Shown here: positions 38,881 through 52,153 of the stretch, piece after piece
How positions within the stretch are numbered: position 1 is the stretch's first letter
How the letters are laid out: each line of letters starts with the position of its first letter
Assembly (NCBI GenBank): GCA_949358305.1
Contig: OX442315.1
Span: forward strand, 26,004,427-26,068,426
Direction: 5' to 3'
From: Strigamia acuminata
Lineage: Eukaryota > Arthropoda > Chilopoda > Geophilomorpha > Linotaeniidae
Length of the DNA: 64,000 nt
Notes under the pieces: generated by a model
What the model saw: the letters and a program-made list of their open reading frames with translations, nothing else
Database searches by the model: none
What the model was told of the DNA's origin: nothing
Made by a program: the position numbers and the translations under genes

Positions 38881-40021
38881 CACATACAAGCTTCATGCAG
38901 AAATGACTGTGTCATCCCACTCCCTTCCTTCCCCTTTTACTCTTACTGCTCTCTCTCTCTCCTTTTCATTTATTAAGCGAGAGAATTTTCCAAAATGAAG
39001 TCTGCTGCGAAAAGAATAAAAGGAGATGGAGCAGCTTCCACATTTGCATAAAGCAAAGAAGACTTCTTTTTGTCATTTAATGAAAACCATGAGAGAAAAA
39101 AAAAAAAGAAAAGTAAAGAAGAAAAATAAAATAAAGAGAGAAAAAGAAGATTGAGAAGAAAAAAATATATCCTGTCACACGTACGTGCATTGAGTAGATT
39201 TAAGAAGAGAACACAAAAATAATGATAAAAATGGTGAGGTTTAAATGAAACGCGTGTATGTGGTCTTTGCTAACCAATCGAAGAAGAAATTCGAGAAAAA
39301 TCTGACTTTCAAATACGGTGTAGTCATTTGCACATGAACAAAATAAAATAAACACGAGTTCAATTTGACGGAGCTGATGCAAGTTCAATGTGTTTAATTG
39401 TAAGGGGGTGCGAGTGTGGAGGGAGAGAACCTAATGCGAATAAAGGATGACTTTCATTTAGATGGGCAGACCATTGTAATTGCTTTTCCGTGTAATGGAG
39501 AGGGGATTCAATGACCAGTGTCCATTCGGGATATATGCATTGGCCATATGCCTCACGGTTGACCATTTTCATTTTACCCAGTCAGTCGACACACACTGGC
39601 TGAATTGTTAATATGGTTTATAACTTTATATCCACAAATAAAAATTAAATCTATACACATACATTTTTAATTTCAACAGAAGTTAGTTTTCAGATAATTA
39701 ATATTTAATGTGACAAAAACCTTCCTTTTCATACTGTAAACAAAAAAGGTAATATAATATGCCATCCATTTTTCCTGTTTTAAAAATTGATCATCTGGAA
39801 AAATATACTCACTTCCTCATCTAACTGTAATAAGTATGTTGTTGCATGTACCTTAAAGAAATACATCGATAAATCAATTTACGGTAATCCTAAATTAAAC
39901 CAAACAACTCTCCCAACCCACACACCTGCGCAGAAAATCAAATACTCTGAAATTTAAAAATATATTTTGGCCATGGTCGGTTTCATTTTGTCATCAAACA
40001 GTTTTACATGATTAAACAAAC

Positions 40022-40189
40022 TATCATAAATGCTCTAATAGCATCGATGACCATTCAAATCGATGTCCTTTGCAACACGGGTCGAAATTGAAGAAAACAG
40101 CTAAAATACACAAGAACACTAAAAATATTGCGGAGGAAATCTAGGTTCTGTAAATAGAACACCCGTGTTGTATTAGAGCATTTACGATA
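40022..40189. repeat. interrupted inverted repeat (foldback)
   Basis: The left arm has two blocks: 40022-40040 (ATAAATGCTCTAATA core) and 40073-40082 (CAACACGGGT). The right arm has their reverse complements fused, 40161-40170 and 40171-40189, with one mismatch. The left arm carries an extra 32 bases containing ATCGAT twice. A third, imperfect copy of AGAGCATTTA...ATA follows at 40196-40210. It looks like a decayed foldback transposon or MITE. Confidence 0.5.
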
Positions 40190-40315
40190 ATTCTAAGAGC
40201 ATTTAGAATATTTCGTAGTTTCTATACTTCGAATTTGAATTTAAGTTTCATCATATCGTGTATAAACCCTCACTCAGAAAAATTGATTAAACAAAATGTA
40301 TAAAGCAGAACTAAA

Positions 40316-40375
40316 GCTTGTTAGTTTTGAAGTTGGATAAAAATATCCACATTTGTTTAAAATAAACTAACAAGC
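40316..40375. repeat. 12-bp inverted repeat
   Basis: GCTTGTTAGTTT (40316-40327) and AAACTAACAAGC (40364-40375) are exact reverse complements around a 36-base AT-rich centre. It lies about 130 bp from the foldback at 40022-40189 and may belong to the same element. Confidence 0.5.
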
Positions 40376-40820
40376 CCGATCAGATAATCAGTTTATAAGT
40401 CCATTGTGTATAAAAACGTTTTAAAAAATGGTATACAATTAGTCTTATTGGCGAACCTAACCTTATTTATCAGTTTTTCAGAAATTTCGGCGGTATTTTG
40501 AAATCAATGTTGAAATATACCATTTAACTGCATAATGTCACCAAACTAAAACAGTACAAATATTTACCCTTACTCTTTTAAGCCTCCATCTTAATATACC
40601 GGTACGTGAAATGAAACAAAAAAATCTAAAAAATAATCATGTTCTTTGCAATAAGTTCTCAATTTACAATAAATCTTCAAATACTGTTCTGGATTTAGAT
40701 TTACCTTTAAACAACTGTTCATTATGCATTACATTATTACGTGAAATAAACACGCTGACGCCATCTCGTTGTTCTTGCAAACTTGTGCAAACAACAATAC
40801 TTCTTTGTTGTTTGTATTGT

Positions 40821-40861
40821 TAAGTATTAATATTAATATTAAAACTAATACTAATATTAAT
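40821..40861. repeat. TATTAA/TAATAC low-complexity inverted repeat
   Basis: Short TATTAA units are followed by a near mirror-complement (AATACTAATATTAAT), so the tract can fold on itself. It borders a more GC-rich block at 40862-41060. Confidence 0.5.
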
Positions 40862-41450
40862 CCCTGATCGCGGCATTGGAGAGCCGTCGGATACACTTTT
40901 TGGATTCAAAATCTGTCAACCAATTTCAGAACAGATAGAGGTCGGACTGTCCAACCTCCATCGCCTCCGAAATCGGACTTCAACTGTCTTAAAAGCGGCT
41001 TTATCCGATTTTGCAATTTCATCTTTGCTACCAAATTGGCGAATCTCGTTAAAAACACGCAGTTTTTATCATTGTTTTTCGTAATACCAAATACTGAACA
41101 TCTTTTGTATATTTTTACTTAACTTCACTGGAATGAAACTGTTTTACTTTAGCCGTTTTCACAGAGTTAATTGTAACAAATTAAAATGTCTATTTTCGGT
41201 TAAAATCAATTTACCATTTGTTTCCATTCAGTAAGACGCGAAAAGTTCAACAGCGCTGTCAGCCGAGTCGCTTTCCTTCCTCACTCACACCTTGATTAGC
41301 TTAACGAGCTAAAGCGTGGTTAAGGTGATTGTCCTAATGTGATCTGGGCAGATTTAAAACAGCTTGCAAAATTTGATCACGTGCAAAGCGTGTCAAGATA
41401 AACAAATTCATCCTCATTCCAACCAATCCAAGCTAAATCACCATAAAAAC

Positions 41451-41471
41451 AAAAAAAAAAAAAAAAAAAAA
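41451..41471. repeat. poly-A, 21 bases
   Basis: Uninterrupted A21. Confidence 0.95.
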
Positions 41472-42480
41472 TATTTTTTTAAAAGTTCTTCTGGACCACA
41501 CGCATCCTTGATAACATTTCATCGAACAGACTTGAGTGTTTCAAAGAAAAACAAAAGCAACCTATCAATTTACAACTCATCATCAATTTGTAAACAAAAA
41601 TTTTCCACGACCGCCAACAACATTAACTTTTATTAACCACCGCTTGGCTGACAACAAGAGGCGACTTTCCAAACAGAAACTGCTTTTCACTGTCAGTTCA
41701 TTAACGCTACAACGTACACAACAGCATAACATCGAAATGCAAAACCAACAGCCCTTTACACTTGACAAACCTAATGAAAATCAATTGTATTTGCTTTTAA
41801 TATCAACGTCAATTTCTCTGCTCGGCCGATTATGCACACGCCAAAAACGTTCGCTGCCAACATCCTGGTCTCCGACAAGCAAAACGGAAATCAGTCAACC
41901 TAAAATGTCATTATGTTTTTACCCCTTCACGCCCTTCAATTCGACATCAAATCATATTAATCACAAAGACTTGTGTTTTGACTGGCATGTGAAACGACAA
42001 CATCTGATGAGTTATTTTGATTGACGGCTTTGACAAAGTTAAAGGGGGAAGGTGGTTTCTGCTTGTCATGCACACGACTGCAACAATTACACGCTTCAAC
42101 TAAGGCCGAAGATGACGCCAGTTAACAATTTTAAAGGCTCCCTCTCTTTCATTCAACAACCTCACCACAATAAAATCAACCAAAAAATAACTAACTACTT
42201 GATTGACGAAAAATTGTTCAAACGAAACTAATAATCCAACACGTAGCACATCTTTTTTTTTCTCTCTCTCTGTCTCTGTTCCTTCATTTCCCAACTAAGG
42301 AAAAGAATAAAGATGGTCGTTGCACCACTGGATCTAATCAGAGCAAGGAACGACAAGAAAAAAGAAAAGCTCCTCCCAAATGGTGACTCTAGTAGCGGCC
42401 ACGATTGCCTGAATGAGAAACCTACCACTGCAGGGCCCATCACCGAGACCAAGGGTGAGAGTGAGGAGTGTGTGTGTGTA

Positions 42481-42494
42481 GGGTGAGGGCGCTG
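42481..42494 (+). promoter_or_regulatory. CTCF-like motif, moderate
   Basis: GGGTGAGGGCGCTG has the same GTGAGGGCGCT variant as the site at 38864. Confidence 0.35.
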
Positions 42495-44049
42495 TTGCTC
42501 CTGCAATCGGTGCCTGGGCAATCCAATTGTGCCCCCGTTGCCTCTGCGAGCACAATACTTCGTTAGCACCATCCGGGGGCCGCAGACCCCAGATGGCCCT
42601 TGCCCATCTCTCTTTCTGCTGGCCATTAACCCCTTGAGCCCACCTCTGGCACTTTTAGACTATTACACCAACTTCGAAATACGGATATAGACAAAAAAAA
42701 AAGAAGAAATTACTAAACTAATCTCAAACTTGTACTAATTCATTAGCATTTTTTCGTCGCGTCCTCTTTTTTTCCTTTTTATCAACACCGAAATTCTTCT
42801 GCATGGAATAATTAATTTGATTGTGACAGACTTCTCCAGCATTTCCAGCCAAGCAACTGATTAGTACGGCACCGCCCACGCGTCATAATCAGCCCGAGCG
42901 GCGTCTGTGCAAGCTGACCATCAATAGAGACACTCATCCCTCGATGCCACTACCAAATCTGATCCCTCTCCCACACCCCACCATCAGGCGAGCCGAGAAC
43001 CCGCCTATATCTCTAATAACGTCGCCGCAGGGAGTGACAACAAACTTGCAACGCCTTCTCGTCTTAATGAGGCGAAACGTACAATTGCTTCACTGCAGCA
43101 CAACCAATTCAATGGCTGTTTGCTATTTTGTCTCTATTAATTAGCCGAAATCTCTCAACTAATTACTCGATAAAAAAAATGCTCATGACAAAGTAAACGG
43201 AAATTTTAAAAACTCTTGAAGCGACCACACTCACCCCGACCATAATTCTCCAAGCGCAAAGCTCAACTTTCCACAAATTGCTCTTTCTTCTACCATATTA
43301 ACCCAAATAACCTCGAGAGCCCCGTCCTGACCCAAGTAAAGTGACAGCGGACGAGTAGCCCACCCCTAATGAGATCAAACCAGCAACTCCAACCTCCATC
43401 AAGAAACGGCCAAGAAAAAGCTGATGAGACCCTTAAGGGTAAAGCACTTCTCTTTGGCAACATCCACTACCACCACCAAACCTCTGTCACAATTTCTGAC
43501 AAAACCACTTTGACCGACGTCACACAAAGACCGCTCCAATGGTCCCATAAACCCCCTCGCCCCGCGACCTCGCTACAATTTCATTCGGAGATTAACCCCC
43601 ACCGCCACCCCCATCCTCAAATGTGTGCTGAAATTAAAATATTATTGATAAAGTACAATTCATTTACGCGCCAGACGGAAAATAATCAAACATTTATAAA
43701 TTCTTCTTCCCCGCCCCGCCCTCCCCCCCATCACTTTAACCCCACCACAGTTTTTTTTTTAAATTAAAAAAAAATGTTTTTCCTCCCCTCGTCGTGGCCC
43801 CTTTTTTATCCTCGCGTCCCACTGTCAAGATAATTACATCCGTCTTCCGGCGATTTGCCTTCCCATTTCTCATTCAGTCCCTATGGATAGCTAGAAAATC
43901 GAGATACACACTCACAAACACCGCCTGATGATGAGAAGTTAAGCTTTCCTGCTTAGATTTTCCCTTCATCTTAAATCACCATGGTGATAAAAACCACTCA
44001 TCTAATTTTGCTTTTATTTTTCATTATTCTATTTTTTATTTATTTATTT

Positions 44050-44075
<26 letters not shown>
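44050..44075. repeat. poly-A, 26 bases
   Basis: Uninterrupted A26 preceded by TATTTATTT. Confidence 0.95.
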
Positions 44076-44080
<5 letters not shown>

Positions 44081-45572
44081 TGTGCATTTTTTTTTCATGT
44101 TTGTTACTTTTCTATAAAGCACATGCATGGTTGAATGTAGAAAGAGGGAAGGGATGGCGGTGAAGACACCATTAAATGAACAGCCTGAGAGGAGGAGGAG
44201 AAAGGGGGAAGAGGAAAGAAGCATCCTTTGGTATAAATAAACTAATGAGGCCTTTGCAAATATGACTGCAACTTTTCCATTGTGAACAAGAGAAAGAGAG
44301 AAACATTATCAAACTATGCAAATGCATTTGACGAAAAACAACCCTTCACTTCCTTCCTAAATCCAAATTTATTCGCCCCATAATTCTCCCAAAAGCAACA
44401 AAATTTAAACAAAAACATACTTGCTGTATCTTGCTATTCCCCTCATTACACCTTCAGTAAAATAAAAGCAATCAGAAAAAGAAAAATCTATTGAGCACAC
44501 CGAAAATTAAATTTTCAAAATTTATAAACATCATTTACTGCGCCTAAATAAAACCATAAAAAACTTTTGCTATATTTTTCGGGCAACTGGGAATGGGAAA
44601 GACAGGTGCAAAGTAGAAGAAATGGGTAAACCTGACCCTTCCATCAAACTAGTGACCAGTGTAGCCATCACACAAGGGGTTCTCCATGAATCTTTGATAT
44701 GGGGGCAGCAAATGAGCTTGGCCTCCGCCAACAATAGAGTAAACGTGGGAGGTGATGTTAGACTTGCCTGCCACCCTCGCTTCACCTTATCAATTATTTA
44801 AACCTTCAAGCTACATTTCTCTGGTCAAATCAGAGGAAACTAAGACCACTTTGGCAGTGGACAAGTTACACATAAAGAACATGACCCTCAACCGAAGCAA
44901 AAAAAAATTTTACTTTCCGAAAAAAAAACTTTTTACAAAAAAAAAAAAATAATAAATAAAATAAAATAAAATTATTCTAGAACAAATTTTTTTTTTTAAT
45001 TTTTACCCAAACTACACAACCTCGCGAGACTCATTTGCAATTAATTTTTATGCGTGTGAAACTCTTTTTACCAGAATACGGAAGTCATCACAATTTGGCA
45101 AAGAATAATTTGCCTACTTAGAGAGGTGGCACACACGAGAAGCCTTTTACAACATTCTTGTCAAAAATTTAACTGACAACGTAACCAGAGCCATTAAATT
45201 GGATTCCCGGGGCTGTGTTTTTCAATTAAGGCTCGGGGCAACTTATCTCTCATTTGCCCACCGAAAGAAGAAGACTTACAAAAACATCAACGCCCCGTCG
45301 ACAATAATGACTTGAAGCGGAATTAAAAGTTTCTAATTTAATTTGACAAATAATTGATGCCAAACCACCCGAAACAAAAATGAAACAGGAAGAAAAATTA
45401 ACAGAGATAAATCACTCAAACGAATTAAATGAAATAGAAAAAAAAACCGTTCAGTATTTGAAAATGAAGTCGTTTACAACTTTTTTCAATTATTATTTTT
45501 ATATAAAAAAAAAAACCGATCTCATCAACACCCACATAATGCTCATGGTGTGTTAAAATTCCGCAGACAAAA

Positions 45573-45587
45573 CCACTAGAGGGCTCG
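45573..45587 (+). promoter_or_regulatory. CTCF-like motif, strong
   Basis: CCACTAGAGGGCTCG matches the bilaterian CTCF core (CCASYAGRGGGC) essentially perfectly. It is near the X-box at 45758. Insulator or loop-anchor function would be inference. Confidence 0.6.
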
Positions 45588-45757
45588 AGGGTAGATCGGC
45601 GAATACAACTGGCCAGTGCATGATAGTAGAGGCGCAGAGGCCAGCTCTGGCTCTCCTTAATCTCTCTTCCAACGAGTGGTCTCCAATTGATTACAGCTCG
45701 ATAAAACGAACTGACGCAGGCGCAAACCAACGACCTCCGCTCCAAAGATCATCTCCC

Positions 45758-45771
45758 GTTGCCATGACAAC
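45758..45771 (+). promoter_or_regulatory. RFX X-box
   Basis: GTTGCCATGACAAC is a 14-base X-box with one half perfect and the other (GACAAC) off by one. It lies about 170 bp from a strong CTCF-like site at 45573-45587, in a GC-richer island. Confidence 0.6.
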
Positions 45772-46563
45772 TGCAACATCCAATTCTTCGCCCGCTCAAT
45801 TCGACTATCGCAAATTGCAAAGCATATAAATATAAAATGAGAGGATTCATAAGTATATACACATGAGATGAGATTTAGTGTGATCCGTCAACCAGAGGGA
45901 GTGGCAGCGGAAAAGAGATGAGGGCGTCAAGCTGCCCCCACCTCTACACCAAGCGAGCAGACCGGAAATGAACATTGATTGAGCATGCGCACTAAATTGA
46001 ATCAAGTCGAGAACTGGAGGGACATTAGAGATCAAATTTAATGGGGTCAGAACCCCTTTCTTTAGTTAATAATGCACCGCCATTGGTCCTCCACCAAAGC
46101 GCAGATGGCAAATGTCTCCCCTCTTCATCTCTTGTTTGCCCATCAATAATCACCTAGGTAATCAAAGGATTATGAGCAGAAACCAATGTTGCAGTAGCAA
46201 GGAAACGTCAATATGGCATTTGCCCAATCCCAATCTCGTGATATCATCATCAATCGAGTCTTTTAATTACCTTCCTCGTACAAATCCCATTTCTCCCAAT
46301 AACGCCAGCTCCACCTGTCTTATTTGCACCAATAGCGAGACTAGCAGCAAACTCCAGGCGAACGGACGAATCAGCGAGCGGATCATAATTCATAACCGTC
46401 ATATCTAGGCCAGTCATCGCTCACGGCTGCCAGCAAAGCCTTTACCCAAGATTCCATTGGGGTGCAGTGGAGCGTAAATGAAATGCCTCAACCAATAATG
46501 AAACTCAATTCCGTCCTCCTTATAACGTTTCATCACTTTCCCCGCTCCGAAAAAATATAAATG

Positions 46564-46607
46564 TTTTTCTTTCTTTCATTTTTTTCTTTCATTTTTTCTT
46601 TTTTTTC
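46564..46607. repeat. (T)n C pyrimidine tract
   Basis: TTTC/TTTTTTC units on the plus strand. Confidence 0.75.
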
Positions 46608-46956
46608 AAAAATGATTACGGCCCACATGAGCGAGCCGTTAATTTCTCTCCTCACTTAAGTAGCCACCTTTCATTTTATTGGTTTCAACAAACTATCGAG
46701 TGAAAAGCAGAGCAAGCTAACAAACTCTCCTTGTTGCACTCCCTCTGGCGTCGCTGTTGCTAATGGGGTAATGAGGTGTACGGACCCCTCACTGTTTAAC
46801 CCCCTCTCTAACTCCACCATCGAACCTCATGAGGTCTGCACCAGCGTGAGGCCCTGAGCAAATTATGATTATTTGATGAGACAGTCGGGGTTAATTGTAA
46901 TGCACCAGCTCCCATCGTGCATGCCCCGATATAACAACTCAATTACATCCCTCACT

Positions 46957-46982
46957 CCCACCCCCACCACCACCTCCACCCT
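46957..46982. repeat. (CCA)n tract
   Basis: CCA/CCACC units. Confidence 0.7.
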
Positions 46983-48738
46983 ACCTATTCTCGTCCTCCA
47001 ACACACGCACATAGACTCATCCTACTTCCCAATAAGGATCTAATCGAGTTTGAACTCTATGACAAAATCCATACAGAATTGTAATGAACTTGCAGCTGCT
47101 CGCAAGCAGATTGCAAGGCTTTTAATATCTTTTCTGGTCATCACACGCAAACTTGGCAAAGGGGGGAAGGAAAAAGTGAAAGAAATAAGAAAGTCTTGAT
47201 GTGGCACGAAATTAAGGGTGAAAGACGAAATTAAAACTACATAAAGCAAGCAGAGTCATCTTTAATTAGAGCCAGAGTCGTACGGACACCTTTCTAGTTA
47301 CACGAGACAAAAAGAAATTAAAAGAAGCTCTATGTGGACATGGCCAATAACCCAGATGGAAAACACGCAAATCATTCTTGGCAGCGAACAACGCCCACTA
47401 AACTCAACTCTTTGGACACACGACGAGTAAACAAAGCAAAGGAAGGTTTAAATAAAGTCAATTTAGAATTGTTCGACGCTTGTTAAGCTTTCTAATTACC
47501 AAAGAAAAGAGTGATTGAAAAACACCAAAATAATTTTAAAAAAAATAAAAATTTAAGTTAGAAATCTAGCGAACTAAAAAATTATTTCGTTTATATAAAA
47601 GTTGTGTTTATTTATCAATTCTCTTTACAGGTTTCGTCTGGCAAAATTTAAAAAAAAAAAGAAAAAAATAGTGTTTTTTCAGACTGTCATTCAATTCTAT
47701 TTAATTTCATCTGCACTGATGCCAAAACAAGTCAACAGTATTAAATTTCTGACAAACTTCGGATCTGGTTTTAATATTTCAAGAAGGTTTCACTTACATT
47801 CGCCCCCCTCCAAAAAAAAATTTAAAAAATAGAAATTTTCTTTTTTTGTTTCATGGAAGAATAGTAGAATTAGTCGTTCCGTATGTTTTTCTTTATCTAA
47901 TTTATGATAATAATCTTACGCTGAGTCAAAAAAAAAAATTGAATACATTAAAGGCGAGGGGAGAAATAAGGAAAGGATTTCTAAACGGGCGCGCATACAA
48001 AAAAAAGGCAAATGAGGACTTTTTACCATCGTCTTGGTGTGCCTGCAGTAAAGCCGCTTCATTATTTCTGACGACCTCGCCACAATGCTTTTCGTATGCC
48101 AGAAGGTAATATTGCTAATTTAATTAAATCCACGAACTGGCGGGTGCCAGTGATGACGCAAAAGCGAGCGAGAAAAAGAAAAAGAAGAAAAGCTCGGTTT
48201 TCGATTAATCAGTCTCATTTGTATGGATGCTCAGTATGGAATTGACAACATAAAATTGTAGATAAAAAATAATATAAAAGACCACCCTGCCAGCACATAG
48301 AGACAAAATAAAATAAAAAGAATAAATTACGATACGCTGTGTGTGATGTAACTTGTGGCGCCATACACACACAAAACACATCTGTCTAACTTGTTTTATT
48401 CCTTTTATTGTCCGCAGAAAATATGCGCAAAATAAATTGGCGACAAGCGATGATTAAAGTTTCCTTGATGCGATGCTCTAATCCATTCATTTCACACTTG
48501 ACACACAACTGTCTTTGACATGTTCGACCACAATGGCTGCTGGCGAAGGGAGGACAACTACTAACGACGATCCCCAGCGACAAAATTAAATCAAATATTC
48601 ATATACGGCCCACCCAACTAGATAGCACCCTCATCCTCAATTAATCTTCAACTTGAACCTTAACCCATTTCCCCCTACTTTATACATTACTTTTAATTAG
48701 ACTCGTTGGTTTTAATTCTTTCCCTACAAATTTCCTCT

Positions 48739-48752
48739 CCAGAGGGCGCAGC
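48739..48752 (+). promoter_or_regulatory. CTCF-like motif, strong
   Basis: CCAGAGGGCGCAGC matches the right-hand core AGAGGGCGCAGC, a form common in CTCF sites. Confidence 0.5.
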
Positions 48753-50373
48753 ACTCGAGAGATTATGGCACCACATTTTCACCAAACAAGGTCATCTGCT
48801 CTCTCTTTATCGAGCTATTGTTCTTGTTAAAAATAAAACTCCTTTCGCTACAATCTGGCATCAGACACTTGTATTAATTATGTCATTTTGTTTTCTTCCA
48901 TGGGCGCCATCAGTCTGATTTTTCTTACAAAAGGTCATTTTAAAATAGAAACACAATCTCGCAAGCGTTGCCAAATGTTTCTGCAATGCAACAGCTGTCA
49001 CAAGAAAAACCATAAACAAATTGTATCTATAGTGAAAGAAAAGAAAAGAAACTCGTTTACGGTATTCCTGCAAATAATATACAATTAATTCAAAATATTC
49101 TCCCTGGGAGGCGCCTGAGCCAAGTAGATAAATGGGAAATAGACTAGACGGAAACCAGAAACACGCAGAAACAAACCGACACGTCCAAAATTCTACAGGT
49201 TAGTTCACAACTAAAAGTCGAACCAAAAATCAACATTCTCAATAAACAAACAAAATTTAGCAACAATTATTTTTAACCCTCCAAAAAAATGAGACAACGA
49301 ATCCATGAACATGCTAGGTCAAGCGGTGTATTGTTTCCTCCAAACATCCTAGATGTGCAATGACATATCAATTCCTAACTTTATAATACAAAAAAAAATT
49401 CGTCAACCGTATTTTGCTTTAAAAACAACTGTTTTTAGTTTGCTTCCCGTTTTACTTTTTTTTTCTTAGAAAAATTCAGAATATTTAAATGATTGCAATT
49501 ACTCTTATTTATAGTGGATGATGAAAGAGGGTGATAAAGAAAGAGGAAATAATGAAATTGCAAAAGCAGGTTTTCCAAAGCTTTCCATTTCAATCTCCCC
49601 CACAAACCATCATTTATATTTACAAGCAAATCTAATCCCGGGTAAGTGGACTAAGCGTCCAAACTAATTTTCAGACATCAGGATCTCCACTCGAAAAATT
49701 TTTAACGACAGAAAAATTCATCTTACTGGACAAGCTTAATGCCGTTCCAATCCCTGTGGTCAAAATAAGAATAATCGAAAATCCTCCGACCTAACAATAT
49801 TGATCCAATATCTTAAGAGCGAGTCATCAATTGTGGATTATTTGCTTTGCTAAGACATGCGCACCCGACAAGAAAACACCAAGAAAACTCTTAAGTAAAG
49901 CTCATCTCAACCGATTTAATGTACACCCGACAAAGTGGAAAGAGGGTAGGCGGTCAGCACACGAGTTGCTCTTGCAACACAGTGGACCTGCCATGAATAA
50001 TTGATACAAAATGTAGCACAATATTGATGAAAGAGTCCAGTCCACTATGCCAAGTGCATCTCAAGAAAACGAGCAGGGACTTGTGTAGCCCCAACGACAA
50101 ACAAGATTACAAACCAACAACAAATTCTCCTTTCTTTTCAACTTCAACTTCAACTTTGAACAAGCTAAAAAAAAACATTCGACTTTCAAATACATTTATA
50201 CTTGACTGCATATACGAGTATGCCTTCCAAGTACGGTACACAATTCCACCAACACCACATCCAATGAGATTTGCAATAAAACCATATAGTCCAATTGTCG
50301 AAAATTGTTTTTTTTCTATACATTGATTGTAAATTGTAAAAGTAATCCTTTTCAAGGATATTTTTGACGAGTG

Positions 50374-50412
50374 TTGGATCATTATCTTATCCTAACTTAA
50401 GATGAGATCCAA
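50374..50412 (+). repeat. 39-nt imperfect hairpin
   Basis: TTGGATC pairs with GATCCAA and ATCTTA with TAAGAT, separated by a 3/2 internal loop, around an 8-base loop. It is too short for a typical miRNA precursor. Confidence 0.4.
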
Positions 50413-51738
50413 TCCTGTACAGTCCACCTTTCAATGGAGGTCAATTGATCTTGCCAGTTCTACGCCAATAGTACGGAGTGTAGTTAAATCACCAACTTAG
50501 CTAAATTTAAACAGCTTTGCCTTACTTACAGCCCATTAAACAAAAAAAAGTATTTAAAAAAAAAATTTCCCATGTACTTGGTGTAAATCTCACTAAAAGC
50601 CTCCGATTAAAAGAATAAAGATGAAGGAAAAAAAAAAGGACCGGCCAAAATGAAAATTCACGCGTTGCCACAAATGGTGATGAAAATAAAAGAGCGGCAA
50701 ATTTCCACCACACCCATTTGTAGTGGGGGTTCTTTGATTAAAGGGCGTCGAATCCAGAAAAAGGGAATGAGGGATGTGAATAGGATAGAGTAGGGGGTGT
50801 TACTCAAGATAGTTGCCGTCATAGGGGGTTAATTGGCAACGCAATGCCAGCGTCTGTCGCTCGTTGACCCTGCAACCCGTAGCAAGCACGGTGAGAATGA
50901 CGACAGAGGGATGCGCCAGAAGGGGGGATATATACAAGGGAGATAAAAAGGACCCACTCCTCCCTCCTTGCCGTCAATTTATCACACACCGGCGGGAGGA
51001 TGAATCTCGATGATGAGCGCGTGCAGATTTAATCCATTTGCTTGCATCCACAATAGAGGGGAAGACCTCCCCTGTAGTGTCACACATGCGCAGTAAGTCG
51101 CCTTTTGTTTGGCTCCATGCTAGGAGGATGAATTATCTTTTTCGTTTCACCTTCATTACAATACAGGCCCAAAGCTGGAAAATGAAAACTCCGCCTTGTA
51201 GTTCGTCTCGCCTGCACGAGGCGCTCGCGTATTTATCAAATTGATGCAATCACAACATTTTTTTAAGATGTCAAATTAAAACAAATCGACTAAACCGATT
51301 TCGCCAATAGAAACCAAAGTCTCCGCGCAGCATCTTCATCTGCGTCCGCGCCGCAACGGAGAGAAAAAGAGGAAAAGTACTCCACCCAACACTCCGCCAT
51401 TAATTTCACCACCTTGATGGTATGGAGCACCCAAAACCAACCAGACAGAGTTAATTTTCCAGTCGACTGCTTGTACATATAGCTCGCTCGCTCTCTCTTT
51501 CAACAACAAGTGCAGCCAAGAGGCCACATGAAGAGCCCGTCTTTTTGCCCACGCTGTGGTGGCGAGACCTCGTTGGGCAGCCGCAAACTGAGGTTTAAGC
51601 ATTTTATTAAACGGTAAACTTGGTTTACAAACACTCAGCACTCGAAAACCCACAAACCAACGCTTTAATTCTGTTTTCACGTTATTTATGCTCATTAAAA
51701 AAATACACAGAATAAATTCAAACCAATAAATAACGCTA

Positions 51739-51770
51739 AACAAACCAAAAAAACCAAACAAACCAAAAAA
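51739..51770. repeat. (AAACCAA)n imperfect repeat
   Basis: Four to five AAACCAA-like units. Confidence 0.7.
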
Positions 51771-52069
51771 CTCTCAAACGTCCCCATTTAGTAAAAGAAT
51801 CATCTTAATATCAATCTTACCAGACGACCAAAAAAAACATTCCAACATTACAAAGTTATAATTTACTTTACATTGTGATCAACAACTGTCCAGATGGCTT
51901 CCTATTTATCACTTGGTCAAGTTTTATTCGATTCTAGAGAAACGCCTCACTCCTAACATCCATAAATTTTCGGCTACTTGTTCATCACAAATCATCATTT
52001 GCTCTACTCTAAATGGCATGAAAAGATGATATTAAGGGAAGTATCCTGACGCACAAAGGGGCAGCAGGT

Positions 52070-52085
52070 CAGTAGAGGGCGTTGG
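52070..52085 (+). promoter_or_regulatory. CTCF-like motif, strong
   Basis: CAGTAGAGGGCGTTGG contains the full YAGAGGGCG core. It is forward oriented, at the edge of the GC-rich island 52030-52560. Confidence 0.5.
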
Positions 52086-52112
52086 CAGCCAGATTAAATG
52101 CTTCAACCCATG

Positions 52113-52153
52113 GGAGGAGGATGAGGAGGAGGATGAGGATGAGGATGAGGAGG
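52113..52153. repeat. (GAGGAT)n-type repeat
   Basis: GAGGAT/GAGGAG units. The minus-strand frame reads them as a run of serines, which inflates the 52032-52574 open frame. Confidence 0.8.

Larger units (their letters stand above)
33001..39600. other. gene-free stretch
   Basis: No coding exon recognised. The perfect X-box is at 36156, a CTCF-like variant at 38864 and the GA tract at 38348. Confidence 0.6.
39601..41270. other. atypical segment, possible transposable-element remnant
   Basis: It is AT-rich and lacks the poly-A tracts common elsewhere. It has nested inverted repeats (40022, 40316, 40821) and a GC-richer block at 40862-41060 (GATCGCGGCATTGGAG at its start). No transposase-like frame was seen. 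Confidence 0.35.
41271..45572. other. gene-free stretch
   Basis: The longest frame (41536-42024, 162 codons) is Asn/Gln/Thr/Ser-rich from AT/CA-rich DNA, overlaps other frames and is not recognisable. GC-richer patches lie at 42400-42650 and 42830-43080; a CTCF-like variant is at 42481. Confidence 0.55.
45588..49999. other. gene-free stretch
   Basis: It starts with the CTCF-X-box island (to about 46.4 kb). A further CTCF-like motif is at 48739. Otherwise it is AT-rich with simple repeats and no coding exon recognised. Confidence 0.55.

Noticed and set aside
41536-42024. 162-codon plus-strand frame
   Set aside because: Non-ATG start (TTG-type), composition driven by CA/AA-rich DNA, frame overlaps others, no recognised motif.
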